Origin: Saccoglossus kowalevskii
Lineage: Eukaryota > Hemichordata > Enteropneusta > Harrimaniidae
DNA length: 17,600 bases
Assembly (NCBI RefSeq): GCF_000003605.2
Contig: NW_003131933.1
Location: 1-17,600, forward strand
Direction: 5' to 3'
Each line of letters starts with the position of its first letter. Position 1 is the first letter of the stretch. This document shows, piece after piece, positions 1-7,888 of this stretch. A model generated the notes under the pieces. The model worked only from the letters and a program-made list of their open reading frames with translations, did no database searches and was not told the DNA's origin. The translations under genes and the position numbers were made by a program.

Positions 1-16
1 AGAATACAGTATTACA

Positions 17-79
17 GGCCCTATGGTGTAATGGTTAGCTTTCTGGACATTAAATCCAGCGATCCGAGTTCAAATCTCG
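17..79 (+). pseudogene. tRNA-Gln-like copy 1 (class F, anticodon position TTA, 3' truncated)
   Basis: The unit is cut by the window start. The anticodon loop reads CATTAAA, so T33 has become A and the triplet is TTA. A 12-bp deletion after CTCG removes the 3' acceptor strand, so the acceptor cannot form. The A box and B box (GTTCAAATC) remain. TTTATTTT follows directly. Almost certainly not a working tRNA. Confidence 0.85.
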
Positions 80-368
80 TTTATTTTGGTATGATATATC
101 GCCGAGATAAACATCGATATATACAAACTTGCGGCACAGGAGGAATGCGACGTGCCCTCACGCCAATCTGAAATAAATCCTTCCTTAAAATCATCATCTG
201 AGGGCAGTTGCTAAAAAAATAATACCATTCATGATATCAATGCGTGAGAAGGTGTCAATGTCTGAGTGACGCACAGCTATTCGAAATTCATCGGTCATAT
301 CATTTGAAAGGACTTTATACATTCTGAGTAATGTTTGTTTTCACCATATATTGGAAGCAAGTATTACA

Positions 369-440
369 GGCCCTATGGTGTAATGGTTAGCACTCTCGTC
401 TCTGAATCCAGCTATCCCAGTTCAAATCTCGGTAGGACCT
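369..440 (+). tRNA. tRNA-Gln(CTG)-like copy 2 (class A3), probably defective
   Basis: Short-leader unit: 8 bp are missing between CCAT and ATATTGG. Loop CTCTGAA gives anticodon CTG. The anticodon stem CTCGT/TCCAG has two mismatches and the T-stem CCCAG/CTCGG one C/C mismatch. The acceptor has the common C3/A70 mismatch. The trailer is TTAAATTT, so no T4 terminator follows. Confidence 0.6.
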
Positions 441-740
441 TCGTTAAATTTGGTATGAAACATCGCCAAGATAAACATCGATATATACAAACTTGCGGCG
501 CAGAATGAATGCTACGTGCCCTCACGCCAATCTGCAATGAATCCTTCCTTAAAATCATCATCTGAGGGCAGTTTCTAAAACAATAATACGATTCATGATA
601 TCAATGCGTGAGAAGTTGTCAATGTCTGAGTGACGCACAAGTATTCGAAATGCATCGGTCATCTCCGTTGAAAGGATTTTTATCTTTCTGAGTAATGTTT
701 GTTTTCACCATAGAAATGTATATTGGAAGGAATTATTACA

Positions 741-812
741 CGCCCTATGGTGTAATGGTTAGCACTCTGGACTATGTATCCAGCGATCCGAGTTCAAATA
801 TCGGTAGTTCCT
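741..812 (+). pseudogene. tRNA-Gln-derived copy 3 (class B, anticodon position ATG)
   Basis: Loop CTATGTA puts ATG (a His anticodon) in a Gln body and places T at position 37, where a purine is near universal. The anticodon stem CTGGA/TCCAG is perfect. The acceptor is badly broken (C1 start, 3' strand TAGTTCC), and the B box ends in A instead of C. A T4 run follows. Confidence 0.8.
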
Positions 813-1090
813 TCGTTTATTTTGGTATGATATATCGCCAAGATAAACATCGATATATACAAACTTGCGGCGCAGGAGGAATGCGACGTGCTCTCACGCC
901 AATCTACAATAAATCCTTCCTTAAAATCATCATCTGAGGGCAGTTGCTGAAACAATAATACCATTCATGATATCAATGCGTGAGAAGGTGTCAATGTCTA
1001 AGTGACGCACAGGTATTCGAAATGCATCAGTCATCTCAGTTGAAAGGATTTTTATCTTTCTGAGTAATGTTTGTTTTCACCATAGAAATG

Positions 1091-1096
1091 TATATT
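1091..1096 (+). promoter_or_regulatory. TATA-like motif upstream of copy 4
   Basis: TATATT lies 22 to 17 bp before the first tRNA base, at the same place in most units. In class C and several class B copies it is TATAAA. It is closer to the gene than a typical Pol III TATA element, so a promoter role is only possible. Confidence 0.3.
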
Positions 1097-1119
1097 GGAA
1101 GGAAGTATTACAGGCCCTA

Positions 1120-1130
1120 TGGTGTAATGG
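1120..1130 (+). promoter_or_regulatory. Pol III A box (copy 4, representative)
   Basis: TGGTGTAATGG fits the A-box consensus TRGYNNANNGG at the expected D-arm position. It is unchanged in 47 of the 48 copies; only copy 30 differs (G to A). Confidence 0.8.
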
Positions 1131-1163
1131 TTAGCACTCTGGTCTCTGAATCCAGCTATCCCA

Positions 1164-1172
1164 GTTCAAATC
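1164..1172 (+). promoter_or_regulatory. Pol III B box (copy 4, representative)
   Basis: GTTCAAATC matches the TFIIIC B-box consensus GWTCRANNC. Nineteen copies carry this exact form, 15 end in T and 11 in A. Copies 18 and 23 lose the leading G, and copy 35 has GTTTAAATA. Confidence 0.8.
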
Positions 1173-1191
1173 TCGGTAGGACCTTCGTTTA

Positions 1192-1195
1192 TTTT
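1192..1195 (+). terminator. Proximal Pol III terminator-like T4 run (copy 4, representative)
   Basis: TTTATTTT ends in four T residues starting 8 bp after the tRNA end, the usual place for a Pol III stop. Thirty-three copies have it. In the other 15 two T-to-A changes (one in copy 42) leave no T4 here. Confidence 0.6.
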
Positions 1196-1201
1196 GGTAT
1201 G

Positions 1202-1230
1202 ATATATCGCCGAGATAAACATCGATATAT
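1202..1230 (+). repeat. Inverted repeat ATATATCG/CGATATAT after the T4 run (representative)
   Basis: Perfect 8-bp arms with a 13-bp loop lie just downstream of the tRNA-like core. The same arms recur in most units. The left arm is lost in copies 2, 15, 19, 29 and 45 (AAACATCG or AAACACCG) and has one change in copies 18 and 23. It could fold in a read-through RNA or as a cruciform. Confidence 0.5.
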
Positions 1231-1420
1231 ACAAACTTGCGGCGCAGAATGAATGCTACGTGCCCTCACGCCAATCTGTAATGAATCCTTCCTTAAAATC
1301 ATCATCTGAGGGCAGTTTCTAAAACAATAATGCCATTCATGATATCAATGCGTGAGAAGTTGTCAATGTCTGAGTGACGCACAGGTATTCGAAATGCATC
1401 GGTCATCTCCGTTGAAAGGA

Positions 1421-1425
1421 TTTTT
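1421..1425 (+). terminator. Distal T5 run at the unit end (representative)
   Basis: GGATTTTTATC occurs near the end of most units. From copies lacking the proximal T4 this is the first run of four or more T residues, giving a predicted RNA of about 310 nt. Units preceding a short-leader copy have ACTTTAT instead; there the next T4 lies in GTTTGTTTTC. Confidence 0.4.
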
Positions 1426-1484
1426 ATCTTTCTGAGTAATGTTTGTTTTCACCATAGAAATGTATATTGGAAGGAAGTATTACA

Positions 1485-1556
1485 GGCCCTATGGTGTAAT
1501 GGTTAGCACTCTGGTTTCTGAATCCAGCTATCCCAGTTCAAATTTCGGTAGGACCT
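1485..1556 (+). tRNA. tRNA-Gln(CTG)-like copy 5 (class A2, long leader)
   Basis: Loop TTCTGAA (T at 32), anticodon CTG. Mismatches: C3/A70, T31/T39 and C/C in the T-stem, plus a G-T pair there because the B box ends in T. A T4 run follows. The same core recurs in copy 11. Confidence 0.6.
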
Positions 1557-1848
1557 TCGTTTATTTTGGTATGATATATCGCCGAGATAAACATCGATAT
1601 ATACAAACTTGCGGCACAGGAGGAATGCGACGTGCCCTCACGCCAATCTGTAATAAATCCTTCCTTAAAATCATCATCTGAGGGCAGTTGCTGAAACAAT
1701 AATACCATTCATGATATCAATGCGTGAGAAGATGTCAATGTCTGAGTGACGCACAGCTATTCGAAATTCATCGGTCAAATCATTTGAAAGGACTTTATAC
1801 ATTCTGAGTAATGTTTGTTTTCACCATATATTGGAAGCAAGTATTACA

Positions 1849-1920
1849 GGCCCTATGGTGTAATGGTTAGCACTCTGGTTTCTGAATCCAGCTATCCCAG
1901 TTCAAATTTCGGTTGGACCT
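1849..1920 (+). tRNA. tRNA-Gln(CTG)-like copy 6 (class A2, short leader)
   Basis: Same core as copy 5 except GGTTGGACC at the 3' end, which adds a T/T acceptor mismatch at the 6-67 pair. The leader lacks 8 bp. A T4 run follows. Repeated in copies 12 and 34. Confidence 0.55.
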
Positions 1921-2219
1921 TTGTTTATTTTGGTATGATATATCGCCGAGATAAACATCGATATATACAAAATTGCGGCGCAGAATGAATGCTACGTGCC
2001 CTCACGCCAATCTGCAATGAATCCTTCCTTAAAATCATCATCTGAGGGCAGTTGCTAAAACAATAATACCATAATGATATCAATGCGCGAGAAGGTGTCA
2101 ATGTCTGAGTGACGCACAGGTATTCATAATGCATTGGTCATCTCAGTTGAAAGGATTTTTATCTTTCTGAGTAATGTTTGTTTTCACCATAGAAATGTAT
2201 ATTGGAAGGAATTATTACA

Positions 2220-2291
2220 CGCCCTATGGTGTAATGGTTAGCACTCTGGACTATGTATCCAGCGATCCGAGTTCAAATATCGGTAGTTCCT
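2220..2291 (+). pseudogene. tRNA-Gln-derived copy 7 (class B, ATG)
   Basis: Base-for-base repeat of copy 3 as read by eye: C at position 1, loop CTATGTA, 3' acceptor strand TAGTTCC. It belongs to the 810-bp block duplicated from 667-1476. Confidence 0.8.
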
Positions 2292-2591
2292 TCGTTTATT
2301 TTGGTATGATATATCGCCAAGATAAACATCGATATATACAAACTTGCGGCGCAGGAGGAATGCGACGTGCTCTCACGCCAATCTACAATAAATCCTTCCT
2401 TAAAATCATCATCTGAGGGCAGTTGCTGAAACAATAATACCATTCATGATATCAATGCGTGAGAAGGTGTCAATGTCTAAGTGACGCACAGGTATTCGAA
2501 ATGCATCAGTCATCTCAGTTGAAAGGATTTTTATCTTTCTGAGTAATGTTTGTTTTCACCATAGAAATGTATATTGGAAGGAAGTATTACA

Positions 2592-2663
2592 GGCCCTATG
2601 GTGTAATGGTTAGCACTCTGGTCTCTGAATCCAGCTATCCCAGTTCAAATCTCGGTAGGACCT
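2592..2663 (+). tRNA. tRNA-Gln(CTG)-like copy 8 (class A)
   Basis: Identical in core to copy 4, with three isolated stem mismatches, an intact A box, a consensus B box and a T4 run. Its flanks are shared both with copy 4 and with copy 31, 8.6 kb away. Confidence 0.65.
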
Positions 2664-2963
2664 TCGTTTATTTTGGTATGATATATCGCCGAGATAAACA
2701 TCGATATATACAAACTTGCGGCGCAGAATGAATGCTACGTGCCCTCACGCCAATCTGTAATGAATCCTTCCTTAAAATCATCATCTGAGGGCAGTTTCTA
2801 AAACAATAATGCCATTCATGATATCAATGCGTGAGAAGTTGTCAATGTCTGAGTGACGCACAGGTATTCGAAATGCATCGGTCATCTCCGTTGAAAGGAT
2901 TTTTATCTTTCTGAGTAATGTTTGTTTTCACCATAGAAATGTATATTGGAAGGAATTATTACA

Positions 2964-3035
2964 GGCCCTATGGTGTAATGGTTAGCACTCTGCACTTTGA
3001 ATCCAGCGATCGGAGTTCAAATTTCGGTAGGACAT
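2964..3035 (+). tRNA. tRNA-Gln(TTG)-like copy 9 (class D)
   Basis: Loop CTTTGAA reads TTG, the CAA-decoding Gln anticodon, with T33 and A37 kept. Mismatches: G1/A72 and C3/A70 in the acceptor, C/C in the anticodon stem CTGCA/TCCAG, G/G in the T-stem CGGAG/TTCGG. The trailer is TTAAATTT with no T4. Confidence 0.55.
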
Positions 3036-3312
3036 TCATTAAATTTGGAATGATATATCGCCGAGATAAACATCGATATATACAAACTTGCGGCGCAGGA
3101 TGAATGCGACGTGCCCTCTCTCCAATCTGTAATAAAACCTTCCTTAAAATCATCATCTGAGGGCAGTTGCTAAAACAATAATACCATAATGATATCAATG
3201 CGCGAGAAAGGGTCAATGTCTGAGTGACGCACAGGTATTCATAATGCATCGGTCATCTCAGTTGAAAGGATTTTTATCTTTCTGAGTAATGTTTGTTTTT
3301 ACCGTAGAAAAG

Positions 3313-3318
3313 TATAAA
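3313..3318 (+). promoter_or_regulatory. TATAAA motif upstream of copy 10
   Basis: A consensus TATAAA replaces the usual TATATT 22 bp before the core. All class C and four class B copies (17, 22, 33, 40) share it together with a GTAGAAA leader. The tRNA cores behind it are among the most degenerate. Confidence 0.3.
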
Positions 3319-3334
3319 GGAAGGAAGTATTACA

Positions 3335-3406
3335 GACCCTATGGTGTAATGGTTAGCACTCTGGACTCTGTATCCAGCGATCCGAGTTCAAATATCGGTA
3401 GTTCCT
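3335..3406 (+). pseudogene. tRNA-Gln(CTG)-derived copy 10 (class C)
   Basis: The acceptor starts GACCC and ends TAGTTCC, so three of seven pairs fail. Loop CTCTGTA keeps CTG but has T at 37. The anticodon stem is perfect; the B box ends in A. A T4 run follows. Confidence 0.75.
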
Positions 3407-3706
3407 TCGTTTATTTTGGTATGATATATCGCCAAGGTAAACATCGATATATACAAACTTGCGGCGCAGGGGGAATGCGACGTGCCCTCACGCCAATCTG
3501 TAATAAATCCTTCCTTAAAATCATCATCTGAGGGCAGTTTCTAAAACAATAATGCCATTCATGATATCAATGCGTGAGAAGTTGTCAATGTCTGAGTGAC
3601 GCACAGGTATTCGAAATGCATCGGTCATCTCAGTTGAAAGGATTTTTATCTTTCTGAGTAATGTTTGTTTTCACCATAGAAATGTATATTGGAAGGAAGT
3701 ATTACA

Positions 3707-3778
3707 GGCCCTATGGTGTAATGGTTAGCACTCTGGTTTCTGAATCCAGCTATCCCAGTTCAAATTTCGGTAGGACCT
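3707..3778 (+). tRNA. tRNA-Gln(CTG)-like copy 11 (class A2, long leader)
   Basis: Same core as copy 5, 2222 bp upstream, with which it shares surrounding sequence on both sides. Loop TTCTGAA; a T4 run follows. Confidence 0.6.
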
Positions 3779-4070
3779 TCGTTTATTTTGGTATGATATA
3801 TCGCCGAGATAAACATCGATATATACAAACTTGCGGCACAGGAGGAATGCGACGTGCCCTCACGCCAATCTGTAATAAATCCTTCCTTAAAATCATCATC
3901 TGAGGGCAGTTGCTGAAACAATAATACCATTCATGATATCAATGCGTGAGAAGATGTCAATGTCTGAGTGACGCACAGCTATTCGAAATTCATCGGTCAA
4001 ATCATTTGAAAGGACTTTATACATTCTGAGTAATGTTTGTTTTCACCATATATTGGAAGCAAGTATTACA

Positions 4071-4142
4071 GGCCCTATGGTGTAATGGTTAGCACTCTGG
4101 TTTCTGAATCCAGCTATCCCAGTTCAAATTTCGGTTGGACCT
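4071..4142 (+). tRNA. tRNA-Gln(CTG)-like copy 12 (class A2, short leader)
   Basis: Repeats copy 6, including the GGTTGGACC acceptor change and the CCTTTG trailer start, so it derives from the same 2222-bp higher-order event. Confidence 0.55.
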
Positions 4143-4441
4143 TTGTTTATTTTGGTATGATATATCGCCGAGATAAACATCGATATATACAAAATTGCGG
4201 CGCAGAATGAATGCTACGTGCCCTCACGCCAATCTGCAATGAATCCTTCCTTAAAATCATCATCTGAGGGCAGTTGCTAAAACAATAATACCATAATGAT
4301 ATCAATGCGCGAGAAGGTGTCAATGTCTGAGTGACGCACAGGTATTCGAAATGCATTGGTCATCTCAGTTGAAAGGATTTTTATCTTTCTGAGTAATGTT
4401 TGTTTTCACCATAGAAATGTATATTGGAAGGAATTATTACA

Positions 4442-4513
4442 CGCCCTATGGTGTAATGGTTAGCACTCTGGACTATGTATCCAGCGATCCGAGTTCAAAT
4501 ATCGGTAGTTCCT
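4442..4513 (+). pseudogene. tRNA-Gln-derived copy 13 (class B, ATG)
   Basis: Core as in copies 3 and 7. Its downstream flank differs (GGATGAATG instead of GGAGGAATG, and CTCACTCC), so core and flank have separate histories here. Confidence 0.8.
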
Positions 4514-4813
4514 TCGTTTATTTTGGTATGATATATCGCCAAGATAAACATCGATATATACAAACTTGCGGCGCAGGATGAATGCGACGTGCCCTCACTC
4601 CAATCTACAATAAATCCTTCCTTAAAATCATCATCTGAGGGCAGTTGCTGAAACAATAATACCATTCATGATATCAATGCGTGAGAAGGTGTCAATGTCT
4701 AAGTGACGCACAGGTATTCGAAATGCATCAGTCATCTCAGTTGAAAGGATTTTTATCTTTCTGAGTAATGTTTGTTTTCACCATAGAAATGTATATTGGA
4801 AGGAAGTATTACA

Positions 4814-4885
4814 GGCCCTATGGTGTAATGGTTAGCACTCTGGTCTCTGAATCCAGCTATCCCAGTTCAAATCTCGGTAGGACCT
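4814..4885 (+). tRNA. tRNA-Gln(CTG)-like copy 14 (class A)
   Basis: Core as copy 4, T4 run present. Private changes sit downstream in the unit (AAACGTCG and CAAAAATGC), leaving the CGATATAT arm intact. Confidence 0.65.
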
Positions 4886-5185
4886 TCGTTTATTTTGGTA
4901 TGATATATCGCCGAGATAAACGTCGATATATACAAAAATGCGGCGCAGAATGAATGCTACGTGCCCTCACGCCAATCTGTAATGAATCCTTCCTTAAAAT
5001 CATCATCTGAGGGCAGTTTCTAAAACAATAATACCATTCATGATATCAATGCGTGAGAAGTTGTCAATGTCTGAGTGACGCACAAGTATTCGAAATGCAT
5101 CGGTCATCTCCGTTGAAAGGATTTTTATCTTTCTGAGTAATGTTTGTTTTCACCATAGAAATGTATATTGGAAGGAATTATTACA

Positions 5186-5257
5186 GGCCCAATGGTGTAA
5201 TGGTTAGCACTCTGCACTTTGAATCCAGCGATCGGAGTTCAAATCTCGGTAGGACCT
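5186..5257 (+). tRNA. tRNA-Gln(TTG)-like copy 15 (class D variant)
   Basis: TTG anticodon in loop CTTTGAA. The 5' acceptor is GGCCCAA, adding an A/A mismatch at 6-67, but C72 and the G53-C61 pair are kept, unlike most class D copies. The B box is consensus. The trailer is TTAAATTT, with no T4. Exact core repeat in copy 19. Confidence 0.55.
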
Positions 5258-5557
5258 TCGTTAAATTTGGTATGAAACACCGCCAAGTTAAACATCGATA
5301 TATACAATCTTGCGGCGCAGGAGGAATGCGACGTGCCCTCACGCCAATCTGTAATAAATCCTTCCGTAAAATCATCATCTGATGGCAGTTGCCAAAACAA
5401 TAATACCATTCATGATATCAATGCGTGAGAAGGTGTCAATGTCTGAGTGACGAACAGGTATTCGAAATGCATCGGTCATCTCAGTTGAAAGGACTTTTAT
5501 CTTTCTGAGTAATGTTTGTTTTCACCATAGAAATGTATATTGGAAGGAAGTATTACA

Positions 5558-5629
5558 GGCCCTATGGTGTAATGGTTAGCACTCTGGTCTCTGAATCCAG
5601 CTATCCCAGTTCAAATCTCGGTAGGACCT
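5558..5629 (+). tRNA. tRNA-Gln(CTG)-like copy 16 (class A)
   Basis: Core as copy 4 with A box, consensus B box and T4 run. The unit's 3' end switches to the GCGCGAGAAAGGGTC flank normally found behind class D copies, an exchange junction near 5797. Confidence 0.65.
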
Positions 5630-5929
5630 TCGTTTATTTTGGTATGATATATCGCCGAGATAAACATCGATATATACAAACTTGCGGCGCAGAATGAATG
5701 CTACGTGCCCTCACGCCAATCTGTAATGAATCCTTCCTTAAAATCATCATCTGAGGGCAGTTTCTAAAACAATAATGCCATTCATGATATCAATGCGCGA
5801 GAAAGGGTCAATGTCTGAGTGACGCACAGGTATTCATAATGCATCGGTCATCTCCGTTGAAAGGATTTTTATCTTTCTGAGTAATGTTTGTTTTCACCGT
5901 AGAAATGTATAAAGGAAGGAAGTATTACA

Positions 5930-6001
5930 GACCCTATGGTGTAATGGTTAGCACTCTGGACTATGTATCCAGCGATCCGAGTTCAAATCTCGGTAAGACC
6001 T
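5930..6001 (+). pseudogene. tRNA-Gln-derived copy 17 (class B, ATG, restored T-stem)
   Basis: Loop CTATGTA. Unlike other class B cores the T-stem CCGAG/CTCGG is perfect and the B box is consensus. The acceptor GACCCTA/TAAGACC has three mismatches. It looks like a mosaic of class B with another core. TATAAA upstream, T4 downstream. Confidence 0.75.
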
Positions 6002-6196
6002 TCGTTTATTTTGGTATGATATATCGCCAAGATAAACATCGATATATACAAACTTGCGGCGCAGGAGGAATGCGACGTGCCCTCAAGCCAATCTGTAATA
6101 AATCCTTGCTTAAAATCATCATCTGAGGGCAGTTGCTAGAATAATAATTCCATCCATGATATCAATTCGTTAGCAGATGTCAATGTCTGAGCGACG

Positions 6197-6254
6197 CACA
6201 GCTATTGGAAATTCATCGGTCATGTCACAGGTATTCGAAATGCATCGGACATCT
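6197..6254 (+). repeat. 29-bp tandem duplication inside a 400-bp unit
   Basis: Two 29-bp stretches, each starting CACAG, lie side by side (6197-6225 and 6226-6254). The first resembles the GCTATTCGAAATTCATC form found before short-leader units; the second the GGTATTCGAAATGCATC form found elsewhere. The duplication less one lost T makes this unit 400 bp. Confidence 0.85.
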
Positions 6255-6329
6255 CAGTTGAAAAGATTTTTATCTTCTGAGTAATGTTTGTTTTCACCAT
6301 AGATATGTATATTAGAATGCAGTATTACA

Positions 6330-6401
6330 GGCCCTATGGTGTAATGGTTAGCACTCTGGACTCTGAATGCAGCGATCCGATTTCAAATCTCGGTAGGACC
6401 T
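6330..6401 (+). tRNA. tRNA-Gln(CTG)-like copy 18 (class E)
   Basis: Loop CTCTGAA, CTG. The acceptor has only C3/A70. The anticodon stem CTGGA/TGCAG has one G/G mismatch. The T-stem CCGAT/CTCGG loses the conserved G53-C61 pair, which also removes the first B-box base. A T4 run follows. Three mismatches in all. Confidence 0.6.
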
Positions 6402-6701
6402 TCGTTTATTTTGGTATGATGTATCGCCGAGATAAACATCGATATATACAAACTTGCGGCGCAGGAGGAATGCGACGTGCTCTCACTCCAATCTACAATA
6501 AATCCTTCCTTAAAATCATCATCTAAGGGCAGTTGCTGAAACAATAATACCATTCATGATATCAATGCGTGAGAAGGTGTCAATGTCTGAGTGACGCACA
6601 GGTATTCGAAATGCATTGGTCACCTCAGTTGAAAGGATTTTTATCTTTCTGAGTAATGTTTGTTTTCACCATAGAAATGTATATTGGAAGGAATTATTAC
6701 A

Positions 6702-6773
6702 GGCCCAATGGTGTAATGGTTAGCACTCTGCACTTTGAATCCAGCGATCGGAGTTCAAATCTCGGTAGGACCT
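6702..6773 (+). tRNA. tRNA-Gln(TTG)-like copy 19 (class D variant)
   Basis: Repeats copy 15, including GGCCCAA, the consensus B box and the AAACACCG loss of the inverted-repeat arm. Offset 1516 bp. No T4. Confidence 0.55.
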
Positions 6774-7073
6774 TCGTTAAATTTGGTATGAAACACCGCC
6801 AAGTTAAACATCGATATATACAATCTTGCGGCGCAGGAGGAATGCGACGTGCCCTCACGCCAATCTGTAATAAATCCTTCCGTAAAATCATCATCTGATG
6901 GCAGTTGCCAAAACAATAATACCATTCATGATATCAATGCGTGAGAAGGTGTCAATGTCTGAGTGACGAACAGGTATTCGAAATGCATCGGTCATCTCAG
7001 TTGAAAGGATTTTTATCTTTCTGAGTAATGTTTGTTTTCACCATAGAAATGTATATTGGAAGGAAGTATTACA

Positions 7074-7145
7074 GGCCCTATGGTGTAATGGTTAGCCCTC
7101 TGGTCTCTGAATCCAGCTATCCCAGTTCAAATCTCGATAGGACCT
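7074..7145 (+). tRNA. tRNA-Gln(CTG)-like copy 20 (class A, extra changes)
   Basis: As copy 4 plus two private changes: TTAGCCC breaks the D-stem T11-A24 pair, and CTCGATAGG changes G65 at the end of the T-stem. Five mismatches in total; a T4 run follows. Confidence 0.55.
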
Positions 7146-7445
7146 TCGTTTATTTTGGTATGATATATCGCCGAGATAAACATCGATATATACAAACTTG
7201 CGGCGCAGAATGAATGCTACGTGCCCTCACGCCAATCTGTAATGAATCCTTCCTTAAAATCATCATCTGAGGGCAGTTTCTAAAACAATAATGCCATTCA
7301 TGATATCAATGCGTGAGAAGTTGTCAATGTCTGAGTGACGCACAGGTATTCGAAATGCATCGGTCATCTCCGTTGAAAGGATTTTTATCTTTCTGAGTAA
7401 TGTTTGTTTTCACCATAGAAATGTATATTGGAAGGAATTATTACA

Positions 7446-7517
7446 GGCCCTATGGTGTAATGGTTAGCACTCTGCACTTTGAATCCAGCGATCGGAGTTC
7501 AAATTTCGGTAGGACAT
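7446..7517 (+). tRNA. tRNA-Gln(TTG)-like copy 21 (class D)
   Basis: Core as copy 9 with G1/A72, C3/A70 and single anticodon- and T-stem mismatches. No T4. The unit carries the 1-bp deletion ACCATAATG that makes it 371 bp. Confidence 0.55.
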
Positions 7518-7816
7518 TCGTTAAATTTGGAATGATATATCGCCGAGATAAACATCGATATATACAAACTTGCGGCGCAGGATGAATGCGACGTGCCCTC
7601 ACTCCAATCTGTAATAAATCCTTCCTTAAAATCATCATCTGAGGGCAGTTGCTAAAACAATAATACCATAATGATATCAATGCGCGAGAAAGGGTCAATG
7701 TCTGAGTGACGCACAGGGATTCATAATGCATCGGTCATCTCAGTTGAAAGGATTTTTATCTTTCTGAGTAATGTTTGTTTTCACCGTAGAAATGTATAAA
7801 GAAAGGAAGTATTACA

Positions 7817-7888
7817 GACCCTATGGTGTAATGGTTAGCACTCTGGACTATGTATCCAGCGATCCGAGTTCAAATCTCGGTAAGACCT
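7817..7888 (+). pseudogene. tRNA-Gln-derived copy 22 (class B, ATG, restored T-stem)
   Basis: Repeats copy 17 at 1887 bp, with the TAAGACC acceptor end and consensus B box. The leader has one private change, TATAAAGAAAGG. Confidence 0.75.

Larger units (their letters stand above)
1113..1184 (+). tRNA. tRNA-Gln(CTG)-like copy 4 (class A, reference copy)
   Basis: Translation adaptor for CAG codons if functional. The acceptor GGCCCTA/TAGGACC pairs except C3/A70. The D-stem GTGT/GCAC is intact with one T-G pair. The anticodon stem CTGGT/TCCAG has one T/T mismatch and loop CTCTGAA keeps T33, CTG and A37. The T-stem CCCAG/CTCGG has one C/C mismatch and its loop is TTCAAAT. Discriminator T; no CCA, as in eukaryotic genes. 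A box, B box and a T4 run 8 bp after the end are all present. With three isolated mismatches it is among the best copies, yet whether it is charged or expressed is open. Confidence 0.65.
667..1476 (+). repeat. Higher-order block, copies 3-4, repeated at 2146-2955
   Basis: I read 810 bp with no difference from 2146-2955 (offset 1479). The edges are sharp: C versus A at 666/2145 and G versus T at 1477/2956. Confidence 0.85.
1411..2350 (+). repeat. Higher-order block, copies 5-7, repeated at 3633-4572
   Basis: Offset 2222 (six monomers). Long- and short-leader A2 units and a class B core recur in the same order, with two base changes at 2126-2127 as the only differences noticed. Class order continues to match to copy 9/15 with more changes. 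Confidence 0.8.
2516..3298 (+). repeat. Long-range block, copies 8-9, repeated at 11079-11861
   Basis: About 780 bp with two differences noticed (GTGAGAAGT versus GTGAGGAGT; CCCTCTCTCC versus CCCTTTCTCC), 8563 bp apart. Confidence 0.8.
5112..5796 (+). repeat. Higher-order block, copies 15-16, repeated at 6628-7312
   Basis: Offset 1516. The blocks share the GGCCCAA core and GATGGCAGTTGCC flank, with three differences noticed, two of them in the copy 20 core. Confidence 0.8.
5855..6686 (+). repeat. Higher-order block, copies 17-18, repeated at 7742-8573
   Basis: Offset 1887. It includes the 29-bp duplication and the class E core, found nowhere else in the window. About five differences. Confidence 0.8.

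Noticed and set aside
17-79. UAA-suppressor tRNA (TTA anticodon)
   Set aside because: T33 is replaced by A and the 3' acceptor strand is deleted in all three copies, so a working suppressor is not credible.
867-885. AGGAGGAATG resembling a bacterial ribosome-binding site and start codon
   Set aside because: Internal to the satellite in an apparently eukaryotic sequence; no downstream frame of note follows.
695-937. Recurrent 61- and 80-codon plus-strand reading frames beginning MFVFT, ending in NKSFLKIII in the longer form
   Set aside because: They run straight through the tRNA-like core, whose conservation explains the shared residues. The 8-bp leader deletion shifts the frame in nine units, an in-frame TGA ends many others, and the base changes are mostly amino-acid changing. 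No protein family is recognised.
1113-1184. Bacterial or phage tRNA-Gln
   Set aside because: No encoded CCA, a match to Pol III A and B boxes, a T4 trailer and a satellite context all point to a nuclear eukaryotic gene.
2968-3249. Minus-strand reading frames of 65-93 codons beginning MHYEYLCVTQ or MMILRK
   Set aside because: Antisense of the same repeat, open only in some monomer types and changing length with single-base indels; no domain and no promoter evidence.
5186-5257. Fully functional tRNA-Gln gene among the copies
   Set aside because: By hand folding no copy has all four stems free of mismatches; several have only three single mismatches, so function is left open and not asserted.
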